Assembly: GCF_022063185.1 (NCBI RefSeq)
Contig: NZ_CP091913.1
Span: 1,922,001-1,986,000 of the forward strand
Length of the DNA stretch: 64,000 bases
From: Nostoc sp. UHCC 0870
GTDB lineage: Bacteria; Cyanobacteriota; Cyanobacteriia; Cyanobacteriales; Nostocaceae
Direction of reading: 5' to 3'
Positions within the stretch are counted from its first letter, which is position 1. Every line of letters starts with the position of its first letter. A program made the translations under genes and the position numbers. Positions 44,743 through 54,254 of the stretch are shown in pieces. A model generated the notes under the pieces. The model made no database searches and was not told the DNA's origin. It saw only the letters and a program-made list of their open reading frames with translations.

Positions 44743-47163
44743 TTAGCGATATTTGTGTTGTTCTAGGAGTGCTTGCGCCCTGGGTTTGTAAATTAAATAG
44801 AATAAAGACTCAAGGTAGCGCAATAAGTCTTCGCGTTTTTCTTTGGATGTAAAGTTCCAGAAACCATAAATTCTGGCTAATGACAACAGTTTAGTAGTGT
44901 GAATTTTCCAAGTATAAGTGCTGTATACTCGGTCAATTGCTTGCTGAGAAACTACACTCCAATATTGCGGATTTTCCTCACATTTATTGACAAATTCTAA
45001 AATTCTTTGGGCTGTTTCTTCTAAATGAGTGGGGTTAATGTAAAAACCGTTCACTTTATTTTGGATGATTTCTAATGGTCCACCAAATTGGGTCGCAAAC
45101 GTCGGTAAGCCAGAAATCATAGCCTCTAAAATTGTCAAACCAAAGGCTTCAAATAATGCTGGTTGGACGAATATACCTTGGTGGTCAGCAATGACTCGAT
45201 ATACTTCTCCAGAATCATTTTTTGATAGGCGCACACCCAGCCAGCGAATCTTACCATGCAGATTGTACTCGTCAATGATGTGGTAGAGTTTGACGATTTC
45301 ATCCCGTTCTTCATTGTCGTCTGATTCTTCCACCCGCAACTTACCAGCAATTAAAATTAAGTTGCAATGTTCTTGCAGTTCTTTACTTTGGCCAAAGCAT
45401 TCTGCTAAACCAGTCATGTTTTTAATGCGGTCGAGACGCGCCATTGAGAAGATAGGACGCTTGTGAGGGTCGTCAAGTTTACCGAAGATTTGGCTAGGGT
45501 CTTCTAAAGTAAATAGCATTTCGTCAATGCGTGAGCGATCGCATTCTACTCTATCTTCAGAACGTGTATAGGGAAAATAAGCATTTTCATTTACCCCAGG
45601 CGGTACGACGTTAAACTTGGGACTAAATAATTCAATCCCGTTCACCACATGGTATAACTCAGGCATAGTAAAGCATTTGTAAGATTCATACTGCCCTACA
45701 CTATCTGCTTTGCCGATAATTTCTTGGTAGGTGCTGCTGATAACGAAGTTGGCTGCATTCATCGCAATCAAATCAGCAGTGAATTGCAAAGAAAAATGAT
45801 ATTTATCTTCTAAATCTTGCCAATACAGGTTACTAAACAAGTATTTGGATTTTTCTAAAGCGTGGGCGATATTGCATTGGGTAATTTTCATCCGTCGCGC
45901 CAACAAGAACGCCACTAAGTTCCCATCGGTGTAGTTACCCACAATTAAATCTGGTGTACCTTGGAATTCTGCCAGCAGTTCCCGTTCTGAGTCAATGGCG
46001 AAGGTTTCCAGATAAGGCCAGAACTCAAATCGGGAAATCCAATTTTGCGTCATATTCGGGTTAAATTCCCGCAGAGGGACGCGCAAAATCCAGGCGTTTT
46101 CTGTTCCGTGGACTTTTTCGAGGCGTTGGTTACAAAGAGTCCCATCACTATTGGGAATCAGACGAGTCAGAATTATGACCTTGGGTTGGACGTTTAACCC
46201 TTCCAAACCGGCAAGTATAGCATCCTCTTGTAGTTGCTTTTCTAAATTCTTAGCTTGGTCGAGGACATACACCACCTGACCACCAGTATCAGGACGACCC
46301 AAAACCCCCTCTTGTCCAAACCATCCATGTGCTGACACCAGAACGATTCTAAAAATCATCGGGACGCGAGAGATGAAGGCTTCGAGAGTTTGGGGGTCTG
46401 GTGAGTCGATTAATTCATCGAGAATGTCTAAGGTATCCCGCACACGGGAGGCTGTGTTACCCCAACCTGGTTCAAAACCCATAGTTTGCAATTGCAACCG
46501 CAATTGTTCGTAGGGTTCATAGTTGGGTCTATCACTGACAAAGTTGATAGCCTTCTTCACTTGCTGTGACAGCTGCTGTTGTGATTGAATGCGATCGTTA
46601 ATTAATAACTGGACACCGTTGTAATGATGCAGACGCAGAAAGTTAAATAGGCTTTCTAGCCATTGTTTGGGGTCTTGAAAGAGTTGGCTAGATAGGTAAC
46701 GGTTGAGGAACTGTACACCCTTACCGATGTTTTTCGGGTCACGGATGACTGGGGTGTAGTCGTAAAAGGGGCCAAAGTCTAACTCTAGCAGATCACCATC
46801 TTGGGGATGAAATTTATTGACGAAGCGATCGCGCAAATCTAATAATTCCTGTACCGTCATCGACTCAACATCTAAATCTGCTGTCAGTCGATAAACTTCT
46901 TGACTAGCAATCTTGGAACGAATGATAAAACACAGATTGGAGTCTTCTTGAATAATCTCTTGGGTATAGTAAATTAATTTACTCAAATGAGAAGAAGTAT
47001 AAAATGTCTCTGGCTTCTCAAATTTGGTGCAGTATTCACTATATTCATTCAAGATGTCATTACGCAGTAAATAATTTTGCTCTTTTTGGCGTAATTGACT
47101 TATAAAGCTACGTAAATCACTTTTTTCTTCACTATCCAGGATCGTCTGAATCAATTCTGACAT
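44743..47163 (-). CDS. susA: Sucrose synthase
   Basis: 806 residues, the usual length of cyanobacterial and plant sucrose synthases. It reversibly converts sucrose and UDP/ADP to fructose and NDP-glucose, mainly breaking sucrose down in filamentous cyanobacteria. The N-terminal regulatory part (about 1-260) is followed by the GT-B core: HGWFGQEGVLGRPDTGGQVV, MARLDRIKNMTGLAECFG, and EAFGLTILEAMISGLPTFAT with the two sugar-nucleotide-binding glutamates (EX7E). The ATG at 47163 is followed by MSELIQTILDSEEK. It is monocistronic, with 311 bases of promoter space upstream. Confidence 0.96.
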   Translation of the reverse strand: MSELIQTILDSEEKSDLRSFISQLRQKEQNYLLRNDILNEYSEYCTKFEKPETFYTSSHLSKLIYYTQEIIQEDSNLCFIIRSKIASQEVYRLTADLDVESMTVQELLDLRDRFVNKFHPQDGDLLELDFGPFYDYTPVIRDPKNIGKGVQFLNRYLSSQLFQDPKQWLESLFNFLRLHHYNGVQLLINDRIQSQQQLSQQVKKAINFVSDRPNYEPYEQLRLQLQTMGFEPGWGNTASRVRDTLDILDELIDSPDPQTLEAFISRVPMIFRIVLVSAHGWFGQEGVLGRPDTGGQVVYVLDQAKNLEKQLQEDAILAGLEGLNVQPKVIILTRLIPNSDGTLCNQRLEKVHGTENAWILRVPLREFNPNMTQNWISRFEFWPYLETFAIDSERELLAEFQGTPDLIVGNYTDGNLVAFLLARRMKITQCNIAHALEKSKYLFSNLYWQDLEDKYHFSLQFTADLIAMNAANFVISSTYQEIIGKADSVGQYESYKCFTMPELYHVVNGIELFSPKFNVVPPGVNENAYFPYTRSEDRVECDRSRIDEMLFTLEDPSQIFGKLDDPHKRPIFSMARLDRIKNMTGLAECFGQSKELQEHCNLILIAGKLRVEESDDNEERDEIVKLYHIIDEYNLHGKIRWLGVRLSKNDSGEVYRVIADHQGIFVQPALFEAFGLTILEAMISGLPTFATQFGGPLEIIQNKVNGFYINPTHLEETAQRILEFVNKCEENPQYWSVVSQQAIDRVYSTYTWKIHTTKLLSLARIYGFWNFTSKEKREDLLRYLESLFYLIYKPRAQALLEQHKYR

Positions 47164-47474
47164 AGTATGTCAACTCCTAAATGATGATTTTGCATTCTAG
47201 GGTAGCGCAAGCTTCAACCCTATAATTTAGACACGTAAAAACTTAAACAAACACAGATAAATTAATCTAACTGTATTTTTTGTACGTATTAAATCGTGCT
47301 ATTCTTTACTCAAAATAAAGAAAAATCAGTATTTTTCTGTCTAACTAAAGATAGATAATCTTGAAATTATTGATATATTTTCTATGAATAATAGCTAAAT
47401 ATTCAAAGAAGCCCTAGTTACAAGAACCAAGACTTCAGATAAAGTTATTAAATTTATCAGCAGAACTCAACTTT
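47164..47474. other. Upstream region of susA
   Basis: An AT-rich 311-base stretch between the susA start and the end of the small membrane-protein gene, on the same strand. It should carry the susA promoter. I do not see an obvious NtcA box (GTA-N8-TAC) or other named operator. Confidence 0.45.
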
Positions 47475-47714
47475 TTACCCCAAATTGCTGAAGAAAGTTG
47501 CCCACAGAGTTCCTGTTACTCCCACCGCAATTAAAACGTTGGTGAAAAATCTGCCTAATTCAGCGTCTTCTCCCAGTCCTTTATCATCTTGACCTGCACT
47601 GAAAAATAATGACCAAGCTTGGTTAGCATTGATAGTTTCAAAGTTGTTGAAATCAGGTCTAAATACAACAGTACCAATTAAATCTTTTTGAGGAAAATCA
47701 AAATCAGTTTTCAT
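47475..47714 (-). CDS. Small one-helix protein next to the Hlip gene
   Basis: 79 residues with one predicted membrane helix at the C-terminus (FTNVLIAVGVTGTLWATFF). The segment EDAELGRFFTNV just before it is reminiscent of the Hlip chlorophyll-binding pattern ExxNGR, but the Asn and Met are missing, so I would not call it a true Hlip. It lies 46 bases downstream of the Hlip gene, probably in one transcript, which suggests a photoprotection or chlorophyll-handling partner. Confidence 0.65.
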   Translation of the reverse strand: MKTDFDFPQKDLIGTVVFRPDFNNFETINANQAWSLFFSAGQDDKGLGEDAELGRFFTNVLIAVGVTGTLWATFFSNLG

Positions 47715-47760
47715 TATTTTATCTCTTGATTATTTATTGAGTGGAATAGTAAAAATTTAG

Positions 47761-47973
47761 TTACAGGTTTGTCAGCCATTGAATCAAGCCGTTTCCTGTG
47801 ATGATTTCTACAGCGATGAGTGAAACAAAGCCAATCATAGCCAAGCGTCCATTGAGTTTCTCTGCGTATTCGGTAAAACCTGCTCTTGGGGTTTGATCTA
47901 CATAAACTTTTGGTTCAATGGCAAAGTTGTTGAGTTGACCAAGTTCGTTCATGGTAAAGCCTTTGTTTGTCAT
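47761..47973 (-). CDS. High-light-inducible protein (chlorophyll a/b-binding-like)
   Basis: 70 residues from the ATG at 47973, chosen because AAAGGA lies 8-9 bases upstream; the frame is open 24 codons further but without a site. It has the Hlip signature [19 protein letters not shown] on a single membrane helix, with the Glu-Arg pair and Asn that bind chlorophyll. Hlips dimerise in the thylakoid and quench energy during photosystem assembly and stress. A small membrane-protein gene follows at 47714. Confidence 0.9.
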   Translation of the reverse strand: MTNKGFTMNELGQLNNFAIEPKVYVDQTPRAGFTEYAEKLNGRLAMIGFVSLIAVEIITGNGLIQWLTNL

Positions 47974-48197
47974 GTCTTTTTTCCTTTGCTTGCTTATGTA
48001 ACCAAATATAACATTATGTAAATATTTTTTGCAAGAGGTTGACAAAATAAACGTGTAGTGTAAACCGTAGTAAAGAGGTTGGGGATACCGTATTATCTAA
48101 AAAATCTGAAAATATCGGGTGATGCGGTATAAAATTCAGACTCAAAGCAGACATCATTTCACAATTCAAAATTCAAAAATTTTCAGTTCAGTAGGGT

Positions 48198-49436
48198 GTG
48201 TCAAGGCTAAAATAGTGCATTAGAATCACCTGTTTCATCGATTTCAAAAATTGGGTAAAGATGCTTAAGTTTGACACGAGCATCTTCAGTAGTAAAGTGC
48301 CAAATGACTTTACTAGCAGTACAGTTACGTGTGTTCTGCCAAGCAGCTAACTCAGTAGAAAGTTGTTCAGATGAAGAAATACGTTTATCTAAACATTGTT
48401 GGCTTAAGACACTTAATTCAATCTCAGCAATATTGAGCCAACTACCATTACGAGGAGTGTAATAAATCTCTAGTTTTCGGGCTAAACGATGAGCTTCAGG
48501 TGCAGGAAAAGCTTCATATAAAGAAGCGATATTATGAGTATTGAGATTATCACAGACTAATTTGACTTTGTGAGCATGAGGATAGTCTTCATCTAATAAT
48601 TGACGTACTTCAATAGCCCAATCTACACGAGTGCGATGGTCGCGATTGCTCACTCTTCGCCAACCTCGATTCGGGTCGAAGAACATAAATAAAGCTTGGA
48701 CTCCTTCACGAGTGTAATGATAATCTTCTTTTGCATCATGACCAGGTTCGACTGGAATCGGCTCGAAGACGTGTCCTGTTAACTGTATAGCCGCTTCATC
48801 CATACATATAAGCGGTTCTGATTCACCATGCTGTTGGCTATAAAGATCCAAAATTACTTCCATTTGGGAAATAAAACGTGCTAAGTCCCGTTCTGGGATA
48901 CAAAACCTTTGTATTTTCCACGGTCGTAATTCGTTTTTTTTAAGATGTTTCTGACTGTCTCTATGGAAATTTCTGTGATGATTTTTCTGTTCTTAATTTC
49001 TTTAGTTAACAATCTTAAGCTCCAATGTGCTTGTCCTGCTGGGGGTTCTGAACAACACAATGCAATGATTTGAGCTTCTTGATGACCATCGATTTTTGCG
49101 GGAACTGGCGGACTTTTTCGTTGACTACGATTTAGGGCTGGTTCTTCACCTTGCTCCAAAAATCTTTTCCTGATTCTTCCTACTGTATTGCGATGCAAGT
49201 TGAGGGCTAAACTAATTTGTTCATCTGTCCATTTTTTCGTTGCACCCACACCTTCATCACACATTAATAGCACTTGTGCGTGCAATATTTTTTTCGCTGG
49301 AGCGTAACCATTACGACTTATCTCTTCTAGTTTTTGCCTTTGTTCTGTATTTAAAAGCACTTTGTCTCTACGACCTTTACCCATCACTTTACCCCGATTC
49401 TCTGCCTTGTTTATTGCACTATTTTAGCCTTGACAC
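48198..49436 (-). mobile_element. IS630-family insertion sequence
   Basis: The ends are 22-bp inverted repeats: GTGTCAAGGCTAAAATAG at 48198 onwards and its complement ending at 49436. Inside is one transposase read in two frames. Both flanks carry CAGTAGGGTGTG directly outside or overlapping the ends; on the right this starts a GTAGGGTG palindromic mini-element, so the IS probably entered such a repeat. Confidence 0.85.
48207..49384 (-). CDS. IS630-family transposase made by -1 frameshifting
   Basis: The N-terminal frame (49384 to 48881) gives 167 residues with a helix-turn-helix (KKWTDEQISLALNLHRNTVG). The catalytic frame (to 48207) carries the DDE residues: ICMDEAAIQL, VCDNLNTHN, and NIAEIELS. 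The frames overlap at eight A's followed by C (near 48937), TTA-AAA-AAA-ACG in the first frame. A -1 slip there joins LKK directly to NELRPWKIQRFCIPERDLAR and so to the DDE domain. This arrangement is standard for IS630 and argues for programmed frameshifting, not mutation. Confidence 0.85.
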
Positions 49437-49440
49437 GCCA

Positions 49441-49519
49441 GTAGGGTGTGTTAGCGACAGCGTAACGCACCTTCCCTAAAGCCTTCGGTGCGTTACGGCT
49501 TACGCCTAACACACCCTAC
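49441..49519. repeat. 79-bp GTAGGGTG palindromic mini-element
   Basis: A long imperfect palindrome: GTAGGGTGTGTTAGCG on the left, CGCCTAACACACCCTAC on the right, with inner GTAACGCACC/GGTGCGTTAC arms. This type is scattered through the window (parts at about 29933, 40697 and 48191). It lies 5 bases outside the IS630 right end. Confidence 0.75.
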
Positions 49520-49597
49520 TTCTACTTAGATTGTTTTATAAATCAAATCGGATTCCTATATAAAGTAAGTTGTCAATCACAAAACAATCAGGTTCTC

Positions 49598-50569
49598 ATG
49601 CTTGAGTTTTACCAACAACTAGCAGCCGCTTTAAAACAAGATGGTGTAGTTTTAGCCACAGTCACCAGCACTAAAGGTTCTGTCCCCAGAGAAGTAGGTG
49701 CAAAAATGATGATCTGCGCCGACGGTAAAACTTACGGTACAATAGGCGGCGGTGCTGGAGAAGCTAAAGTTTATCAACAAGCTTTGCAAGTCTTACAAAA
49801 TGGCGAAAAGCAATTAGTCGAAATTGATTTATCAGGCGCACTGCACCGAGAAATTCAAGGTGTTTGTGGTGGCACAATGTTGCTATGGTTGGAGTTATGG
49901 TCAGGTGATGCCAGTTTAAACTTAGTGAATGAGATTATCGATAAACTTGCATCTGGGCAGACAGTATCAATTATTACACCGTTAAATATCTATGCTAAAC
50001 CCTACTTAGAAACAACAAATATCCCCGAATTACCGCAACTAAAAAATCATACTTTAATTGAACCTTTACTACCACCACCAACTCTATTAATTATTGGTGC
50101 AGGACATATTGCTATTCCCCTAGCCAAGATTGCTAAGATAGCAGGATTTCAAATTATCATCCAAGACGATCGCCTAGAATTTGCTACCTCAGAAAGATTT
50201 CCCGATGCCTCATTAGTCTTAGCACAACCTATCACCTCAATTCTGGAAATTATTCAGCAAATTTCTAATTTATATATTGCTTTAGTGACTAGAGGTTATT
50301 TACAGGATGTATCAGCTTTAGAAATATTAAAGCATTGTCATGCAAAATATATTGGCATGGTTGGTAGTAAAAAACGCGTCGATACTGTTTACAAAATGTT
50401 GCAAGCTCAGGGGAATTTACCACAGATATATGCACCCATTGGTTTAGATATTGGGGCTTTAACACCAGAAGAAATTGCTGTAAGTATCTGTGCAGAATTA
50501 ATTAAAGTGCGTCGTGGTGGAACTGGGCGATCGCTATCTGAAACTTCACCTAAAAATGTGCATAAATAA
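49598..50569 (+). CDS. XdhC/CoxI-family protein
   Basis: 323 residues. The N-terminal XdhC/CoxI domain (about 10-100) has TVTSTKGSVPREVGAKMMI, GTIGGGAGEAKV and VCGGTMLLWLE. The C-terminal Rossmann domain has LLIIGAGHIAIPLAKIAKIA and YIGMVGSKKRV. XdhC proteins bind and sulfurate the molybdenum cofactor and insert it in xanthine-dehydrogenase-type enzymes; none of those is in the window. Its last 24 bases overlap the convergent gene at 50546. Confidence 0.9.
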   Translation: MLEFYQQLAAALKQDGVVLATVTSTKGSVPREVGAKMMICADGKTYGTIGGGAGEAKVYQQALQVLQNGEKQLVEIDLSGALHREIQGVCGGTMLLWLELWSGDASLNLVNEIIDKLASGQTVSIITPLNIYAKPYLETTNIPELPQLKNHTLIEPLLPPPTLLIIGAGHIAIPLAKIAKIAGFQIIIQDDRLEFATSERFPDASLVLAQPITSILEIIQQISNLYIALVTRGYLQDVSALEILKHCHAKYIGMVGSKKRVDTVYKMLQAQGNLPQIYAPIGLDIGALTPEEIAVSICAELIKVRRGGTGRSLSETSPKNVHK

Positions 50570-50812
50570 GGAATAACCACTAACCGCCAAAAAGAAAAAT
50601 ATGGTTGCAGAAAAAATGACTATATCTCTGATTATGAATAAAATCCAATCTTTTCTCAGTTCTTGTCTAAACTTAAGTTCTCGCAGATTACGCTCAAGTT
50701 TTGCGTCTTCTTCTGACTGTTTGTTTTCTGTTGAGATAATTAGTGGATTTTCACCCTTGGTAGCAATTAGCTCTGATAAATTTTTTACATCTGTCATGCT
50801 TTTAGATGCCAA
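50546..50812 (-). CDS. Small membrane protein, second gene of a two-gene unit
   Basis: 88 residues. A charged helical N-terminal part (KQSEEDAKLERNLRELKF) is followed by one membrane helix (about 60-84; IVIFSATIFFFLAVSGYSLF). Its start overlaps the end of the RHH-like gene by 11 bases, so the two are coupled. A small RHH protein with a single-span partner could be a toxin-antitoxin-like or regulatory pair; I do not recognise it. Confidence 0.6.
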   Translation of the reverse strand: MASKSMTDVKNLSELIATKGENPLIISTENKQSEEDAKLERNLRELKFRQELRKDWILFIIRDIVIFSATIFFFLAVSGYSLFMHIFR

Positions 50813-51029
50813 TAATTTCAGTTTCCAGGTTGTATTTATCGTCTGTAATCCAGAGATGTTTGCCTTTTAGCTTGGCTTCTACTGCTACTTCTAAGAGTGC
50901 AATCGCTTTTAACAATACTTCAGTATTATCTCCATTCATCTGTTGTACTAGATTGTTTATGGTTTCATATAGTTCTGGGGATAAATCTAAATTTATTTGA
51001 ACTCTTTGGGGGTTATTTTGTGCATTCAT
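50802..51029 (-). CDS. Small ribbon-helix-helix-like protein
   Basis: 75 residues. VQINLDLSPELYETINNLVQ followed by NTEVLLKAIALLEVAVEAK gives the strand-helix-helix order of RHH DNA-binding proteins, then a KGKHLWITDDKYNLE tail. It may regulate itself and the membrane protein gene it overlaps. The DOMON-like gene ends 14 bases away upstream on the same strand, so these genes may form one operon. Confidence 0.65.
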   Translation of the reverse strand: MNAQNNPQRVQINLDLSPELYETINNLVQQMNGDNTEVLLKAIALLEVAVEAKLKGKHLWITDDKYNLETEIIGI

Positions 51030-51042
51030 TTATTTTGATGGT

Positions 51043-51582
51043 TCACAATTCAATAAGAAAACTTTCTCGGAGGTGAAAGTCAGCCTCTGCACCTTGATGA
51101 GCTAACGCCCAGTAGCTCACATGACTATTTTGTTGTTTAATTACAGTAGTAATTGCCACATCAATAACTTGATTTTCTGAGATAATTTTAGCTAAATTTA
51201 ACTTTAACGACAGCACTAAACTATCTGATTTATTCTGAATACTAAAAGGTAATTCGGTAAAAGCTTTTTCTTCTTGCATACCTTGGCGATAGTTATCAAA
51301 GTGATATATATTCCAATGTCCAGCCGGAGAAAGATTGAATTCCCAATAACTTTGAGAATTTTTGACCCCAACAAAGAACTCAAAGCAGGTATTTTGCCAT
51401 AGTTCATACTGGCGGGTTGGTGTATCTACGGGTGGGGGAATGACCACTTGTTCTAAGTCGCCTGTTAGTTGGTAGTTAATATCGAGATGATTACTATGAT
51501 GGCTAATATTACCTGTGATTTTTAAATTAGGTAAATAGTCATCTGTGAGGAATGGTTGTAGAGAAAATGTTTGATGGTTCAT
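51043..51582 (-). CDS. DOMON-like domain protein
   Basis: 179 residues, all beta-rich, with the pattern ELWQNTCFEFFVGVKNSQSY and WEFNLSPAGHWNIYHFDNYR, typical of the cyanobacterial DOMON-like family (heme- or sugar-binding beta sandwich). No signal peptide is seen. It overlaps the upstream phosphotransferase gene by 4 bases (ATGA), so the proteins are translationally coupled and may work together. The ligand is unknown. Confidence 0.75.
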   Translation of the reverse strand: MNHQTFSLQPFLTDDYLPNLKITGNISHHSNHLDINYQLTGDLEQVVIPPPVDTPTRQYELWQNTCFEFFVGVKNSQSYWEFNLSPAGHWNIYHFDNYRQGMQEEKAFTELPFSIQNKSDSLVLSLKLNLAKIISENQVIDVAITTVIKQQNSHVSYWALAHQGAEADFHLRESFLIEL

Positions 51583-52697
51583 TGCAAGTCTTGAATTATT
51601 TGACGAATCTGAGTTTGTTGAGATTCAATACTCTCAGTCAACTTAAACTGGACGATCGCTCTTGCTAAGTTATGTTCTGGATGTTTAACTTTAAAATAGA
51701 CGTTCCCAGCTAAATAATCAGCAAAAAATCGCAGTCCCAACTCAAAGGCGATGAGACGAATAGCATCGTATATGTAGGCGTAATCGTTTTGGGTCAAAAA
51801 TGCTTGAGCAACTGAGAGATAACCCTGTAATATTCCCTGACATAAATCAGTATCAAAATAAACGCTATCCCCATCTTCAGTTTCTTCCCCAACGGGATTG
51901 CACCCAGAACGCAAGCAGTCACCAATATCGTAATGTACTAACCCCGGCTTCACGGTGTCGAGGTCGATCATACTGACTGCCTTGTGAGTGGCGGTATCAA
52001 ACATAACATTGTTAATTTTAGGGTCTCCGTGCATCAGACGCAGAGGTAATTTACCCTCAGCTTTAGCATTTTCTAGGATATAGGCAAAGGTAGTGCGATC
52101 GCTCACAAACTGCAAGCAATAATTGACTTCTGGGGATGGTTGCGGTGTAGTCCTCGCCAGCACTTCTTGATAATGGCGCAAGTAAAGCGGTGTAATATGA
52201 AAACCTTCGAGGGTGTCAGCTAGTGTTTGTGGTGGTAAGTCGCTGATCAGGTTGTGAAACATCCCTAAAGCATAGCCAATTTCTTGAGCCTGTTCGAGAT
52301 TTTGCATGGTATCGAAAGATTGCGACTTTTCGATAAAGCTAATCGCTCGCCAAAAATTACCTTCAGCATCAATATAATAGTCTTGAGCCTCTTTAGTTGA
52401 TAGTACGCGCGGCATTTCCCAACGACGATCTAAAGGGGTGTGTTGTAGTCTTTGGCGGATATGATCAGTAAAGGTACGCAGATTCTGCATAATCAGTTGG
52501 GGTTGGCAAAACACCTGTGTATTGATGCGTTGCAGGATAAAGTGCTTTTCCCCAGGAGAATCAATATTTACTAAGAAAGTATCATTAATATTGCCACTAC
52601 CAAAGGCTTGAACATCTGTGATTTTACACTGAAGCGTAAATTGTTCAGCGATCGCCACCAGATTTTCTATACCATGCGTCCTGATAACTGTTGTCAT
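51579..52697 (-). CDS. Aminoglycoside-phosphotransferase-like small-molecule kinase
   Basis: 372 residues of the APH/choline-kinase superfamily. It has the catalytic loop LMHGDPKINNVMFD and the metal site MIDLDTVKPGLVHYDIGD (here DLD in place of DFD). The N-lobe contains GSGNINDTFLV. The general look is of N-acetylhexosamine-kinase-like or other sugar kinases rather than of antibiotic resistance enzymes. The substrate cannot be told. It is the first gene of a coupled pair with the DOMON-like gene and diverges from the biosynthetic cluster. Confidence 0.8.
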   Translation of the reverse strand: MTTVIRTHGIENLVAIAEQFTLQCKITDVQAFGSGNINDTFLVNIDSPGEKHFILQRINTQVFCQPQLIMQNLRTFTDHIRQRLQHTPLDRRWEMPRVLSTKEAQDYYIDAEGNFWRAISFIEKSQSFDTMQNLEQAQEIGYALGMFHNLISDLPPQTLADTLEGFHITPLYLRHYQEVLARTTPQPSPEVNYCLQFVSDRTTFAYILENAKAEGKLPLRLMHGDPKINNVMFDTATHKAVSMIDLDTVKPGLVHYDIGDCLRSGCNPVGEETEDGDSVYFDTDLCQGILQGYLSVAQAFLTQNDYAYIYDAIRLIAFELGLRFFADYLAGNVYFKVKHPEHNLARAIVQFKLTESIESQQTQIRQIIQDLQ

Positions 52698-53041
52698 ATG
52701 CGTTTTTTCCTACTCCCCACACTGAAATTGCACAAAGGCAATAGGACAATATAGTAGCGTAAGTTTTACGTTAGGTCTGTATATAAGTGTTGCAAATATT
52801 GCGATCGCCTTTCCCGGAGTATTCCACAGGATGTTTTCTGTTCCCTTCCTACGTCAGAAAATGCTCCAAATCACAGCCGACTGCTATAGCCGCAGTTCTT
52901 AATCACCAGGAACTTTTGTATTATTTGCGTAAAACATCAGAACTAGACTGATTCATATGTATGAGGTCAACAAGCAAAACTATATAACTTAGTCACCTCA
53001 ATAATTAAAGTAATTACCATATTTTTAGGTGAATTTGCACC
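52698..53041. other. Divergent promoter region between the phosphotransferase gene and the biosynthetic cluster
   Basis: 344 bases with a HIP1 site near 52800 and AT-rich sequence towards the DAHP synthase gene. AGGTG lies about 10 bases before the ATG at 53042. No repeat, ORF or RNA is recognised. Confidence 0.5.
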
Positions 53042-54142
53042 ATGATTATCGTCATGCAGCCCGGTACTCCAACGGCAGAAATTGCTGAAATTAGAGCAGA
53101 AATTAAACAGCACCATCTTGTATCAGAAATATGTACAGGACAACATAAAGTAGTGATTGGCCTAATAGGAGATACATCAGAAATTGATACACAACAGATT
53201 CAAAATCTCAGTCCTTTTATTGAGCAGGTTATCCGCATCAAAAAACCATTTAAACGTGCTTCTTTAGAGTTTCGCTATGGAGAACCTAGTGAAGTAGTTG
53301 TACCCACACCTAATGGACTTATAACTTTTGGTCAAAATCATCCTTTAGTTGTAGTTGCAGGGCCTTGTTCTGTTGAGAATGAGGAAATGATTATAGAAAC
53401 TGCCCATATAGTTAAGGCTTCTGGCGCACAGTTTCTGCGTGGTGGAGCATACAAACCTCGAACTTCTCCTTATGCTTTCCAAGGACATGGTGAAAGTGCC
53501 TTAAATCTATTAGCAAAAGCTCGTGAAGCGACTGGTTTAGGGATTATCACAGAAGTTATGGATGCGGCTGATTTAGACAAGGTTGCAGAAGTTGCAGATG
53601 TCATTCAAATTGGCGCACGCAATATGCAGAATTTTTCCCTTTTGAAAAAAGTAGGTGCTACTAATAAACCAGTGCTACTAAAACGTGGTTTGTCTGCCAC
53701 CATTGAAGACTGGTTAATGTCTGCTGAATATATACTAGCAGCAGGGAATCCCGATGTGATTTTATGTGAGCGAGGAATTCGCACTTTTGACCGACAATAT
53801 ACCCGCAATACTTTAGATATATCGGCAATTCCCGTGTTGCGATCGCTAACTCACTTACCTATCATGATTGATCCTAGTCATGCTACTGGTATATCAACAT
53901 TTGTACCAACAATGGCTATGGCAGCAATTGCAGCCGGTACAGATTCCTTGATGATTGAAGTTCATCCTAACCCAGCTAAGGCTCTTTCTGATGGACCGCA
54001 ATCTCTCACATTAGAAGCATTTACTCAAGTAATGCAGGAACTGGCTACTTTAGCTAAATACTTTGGGCGATGGACTGAAAATTTTTCCCATCATACTATA
54101 CAAGATGCTCCTCAACCGCAACCCATAAAAGCTAAAGTTTAA
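53042..54142 (+). CDS. 3-deoxy-7-phosphoheptulonate (DAHP) synthase, class I beta
   Basis: 366 residues. It joins phosphoenolpyruvate and erythrose 4-phosphate, the first step of the shikimate pathway. The N-terminal ~70 residues form the ferredoxin-like domain of this subclass (VMQPGTPTAEIAEIRAEIKQ), followed by the barrel with VVAGPCSVENEEMI, GGAYKPRTSPYAFQG, and IMIDPSHATG. It is the first gene of the cluster. An extra copy next to a chorismate-lyase-like gene fits a device that pulls carbon into chorismate and 4-hydroxybenzoate for a secondary metabolite. The gap of 112 bases to the next gene is compatible with one transcript. Confidence 0.93.
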   Translation: MIIVMQPGTPTAEIAEIRAEIKQHHLVSEICTGQHKVVIGLIGDTSEIDTQQIQNLSPFIEQVIRIKKPFKRASLEFRYGEPSEVVVPTPNGLITFGQNHPLVVVAGPCSVENEEMIIETAHIVKASGAQFLRGGAYKPRTSPYAFQGHGESALNLLAKAREATGLGIITEVMDAADLDKVAEVADVIQIGARNMQNFSLLKKVGATNKPVLLKRGLSATIEDWLMSAEYILAAGNPDVILCERGIRTFDRQYTRNTLDISAIPVLRSLTHLPIMIDPSHATGISTFVPTMAMAAIAAGTDSLMIEVHPNPAKALSDGPQSLTLEAFTQVMQELATLAKYFGRWTENFSHHTIQDAPQPQPIKAKV

Positions 54143-54254
54143 TTTTTTATCTGTATCGCATCTCAATTAACTTTTGATTGAATAGGTTCTCACAAATAGA
54201 ACCTATTGACAATCAACTATACTCAATTTTTAGTTATTTAGTTAAGGATTAAAG

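Noticed and set aside
48207..49387. Transposase as a mutated pseudogene
   Set aside because: The frames meet exactly at an A8 slippery run and all DDE residues are kept, which fits programmed frameshifting of IS630.
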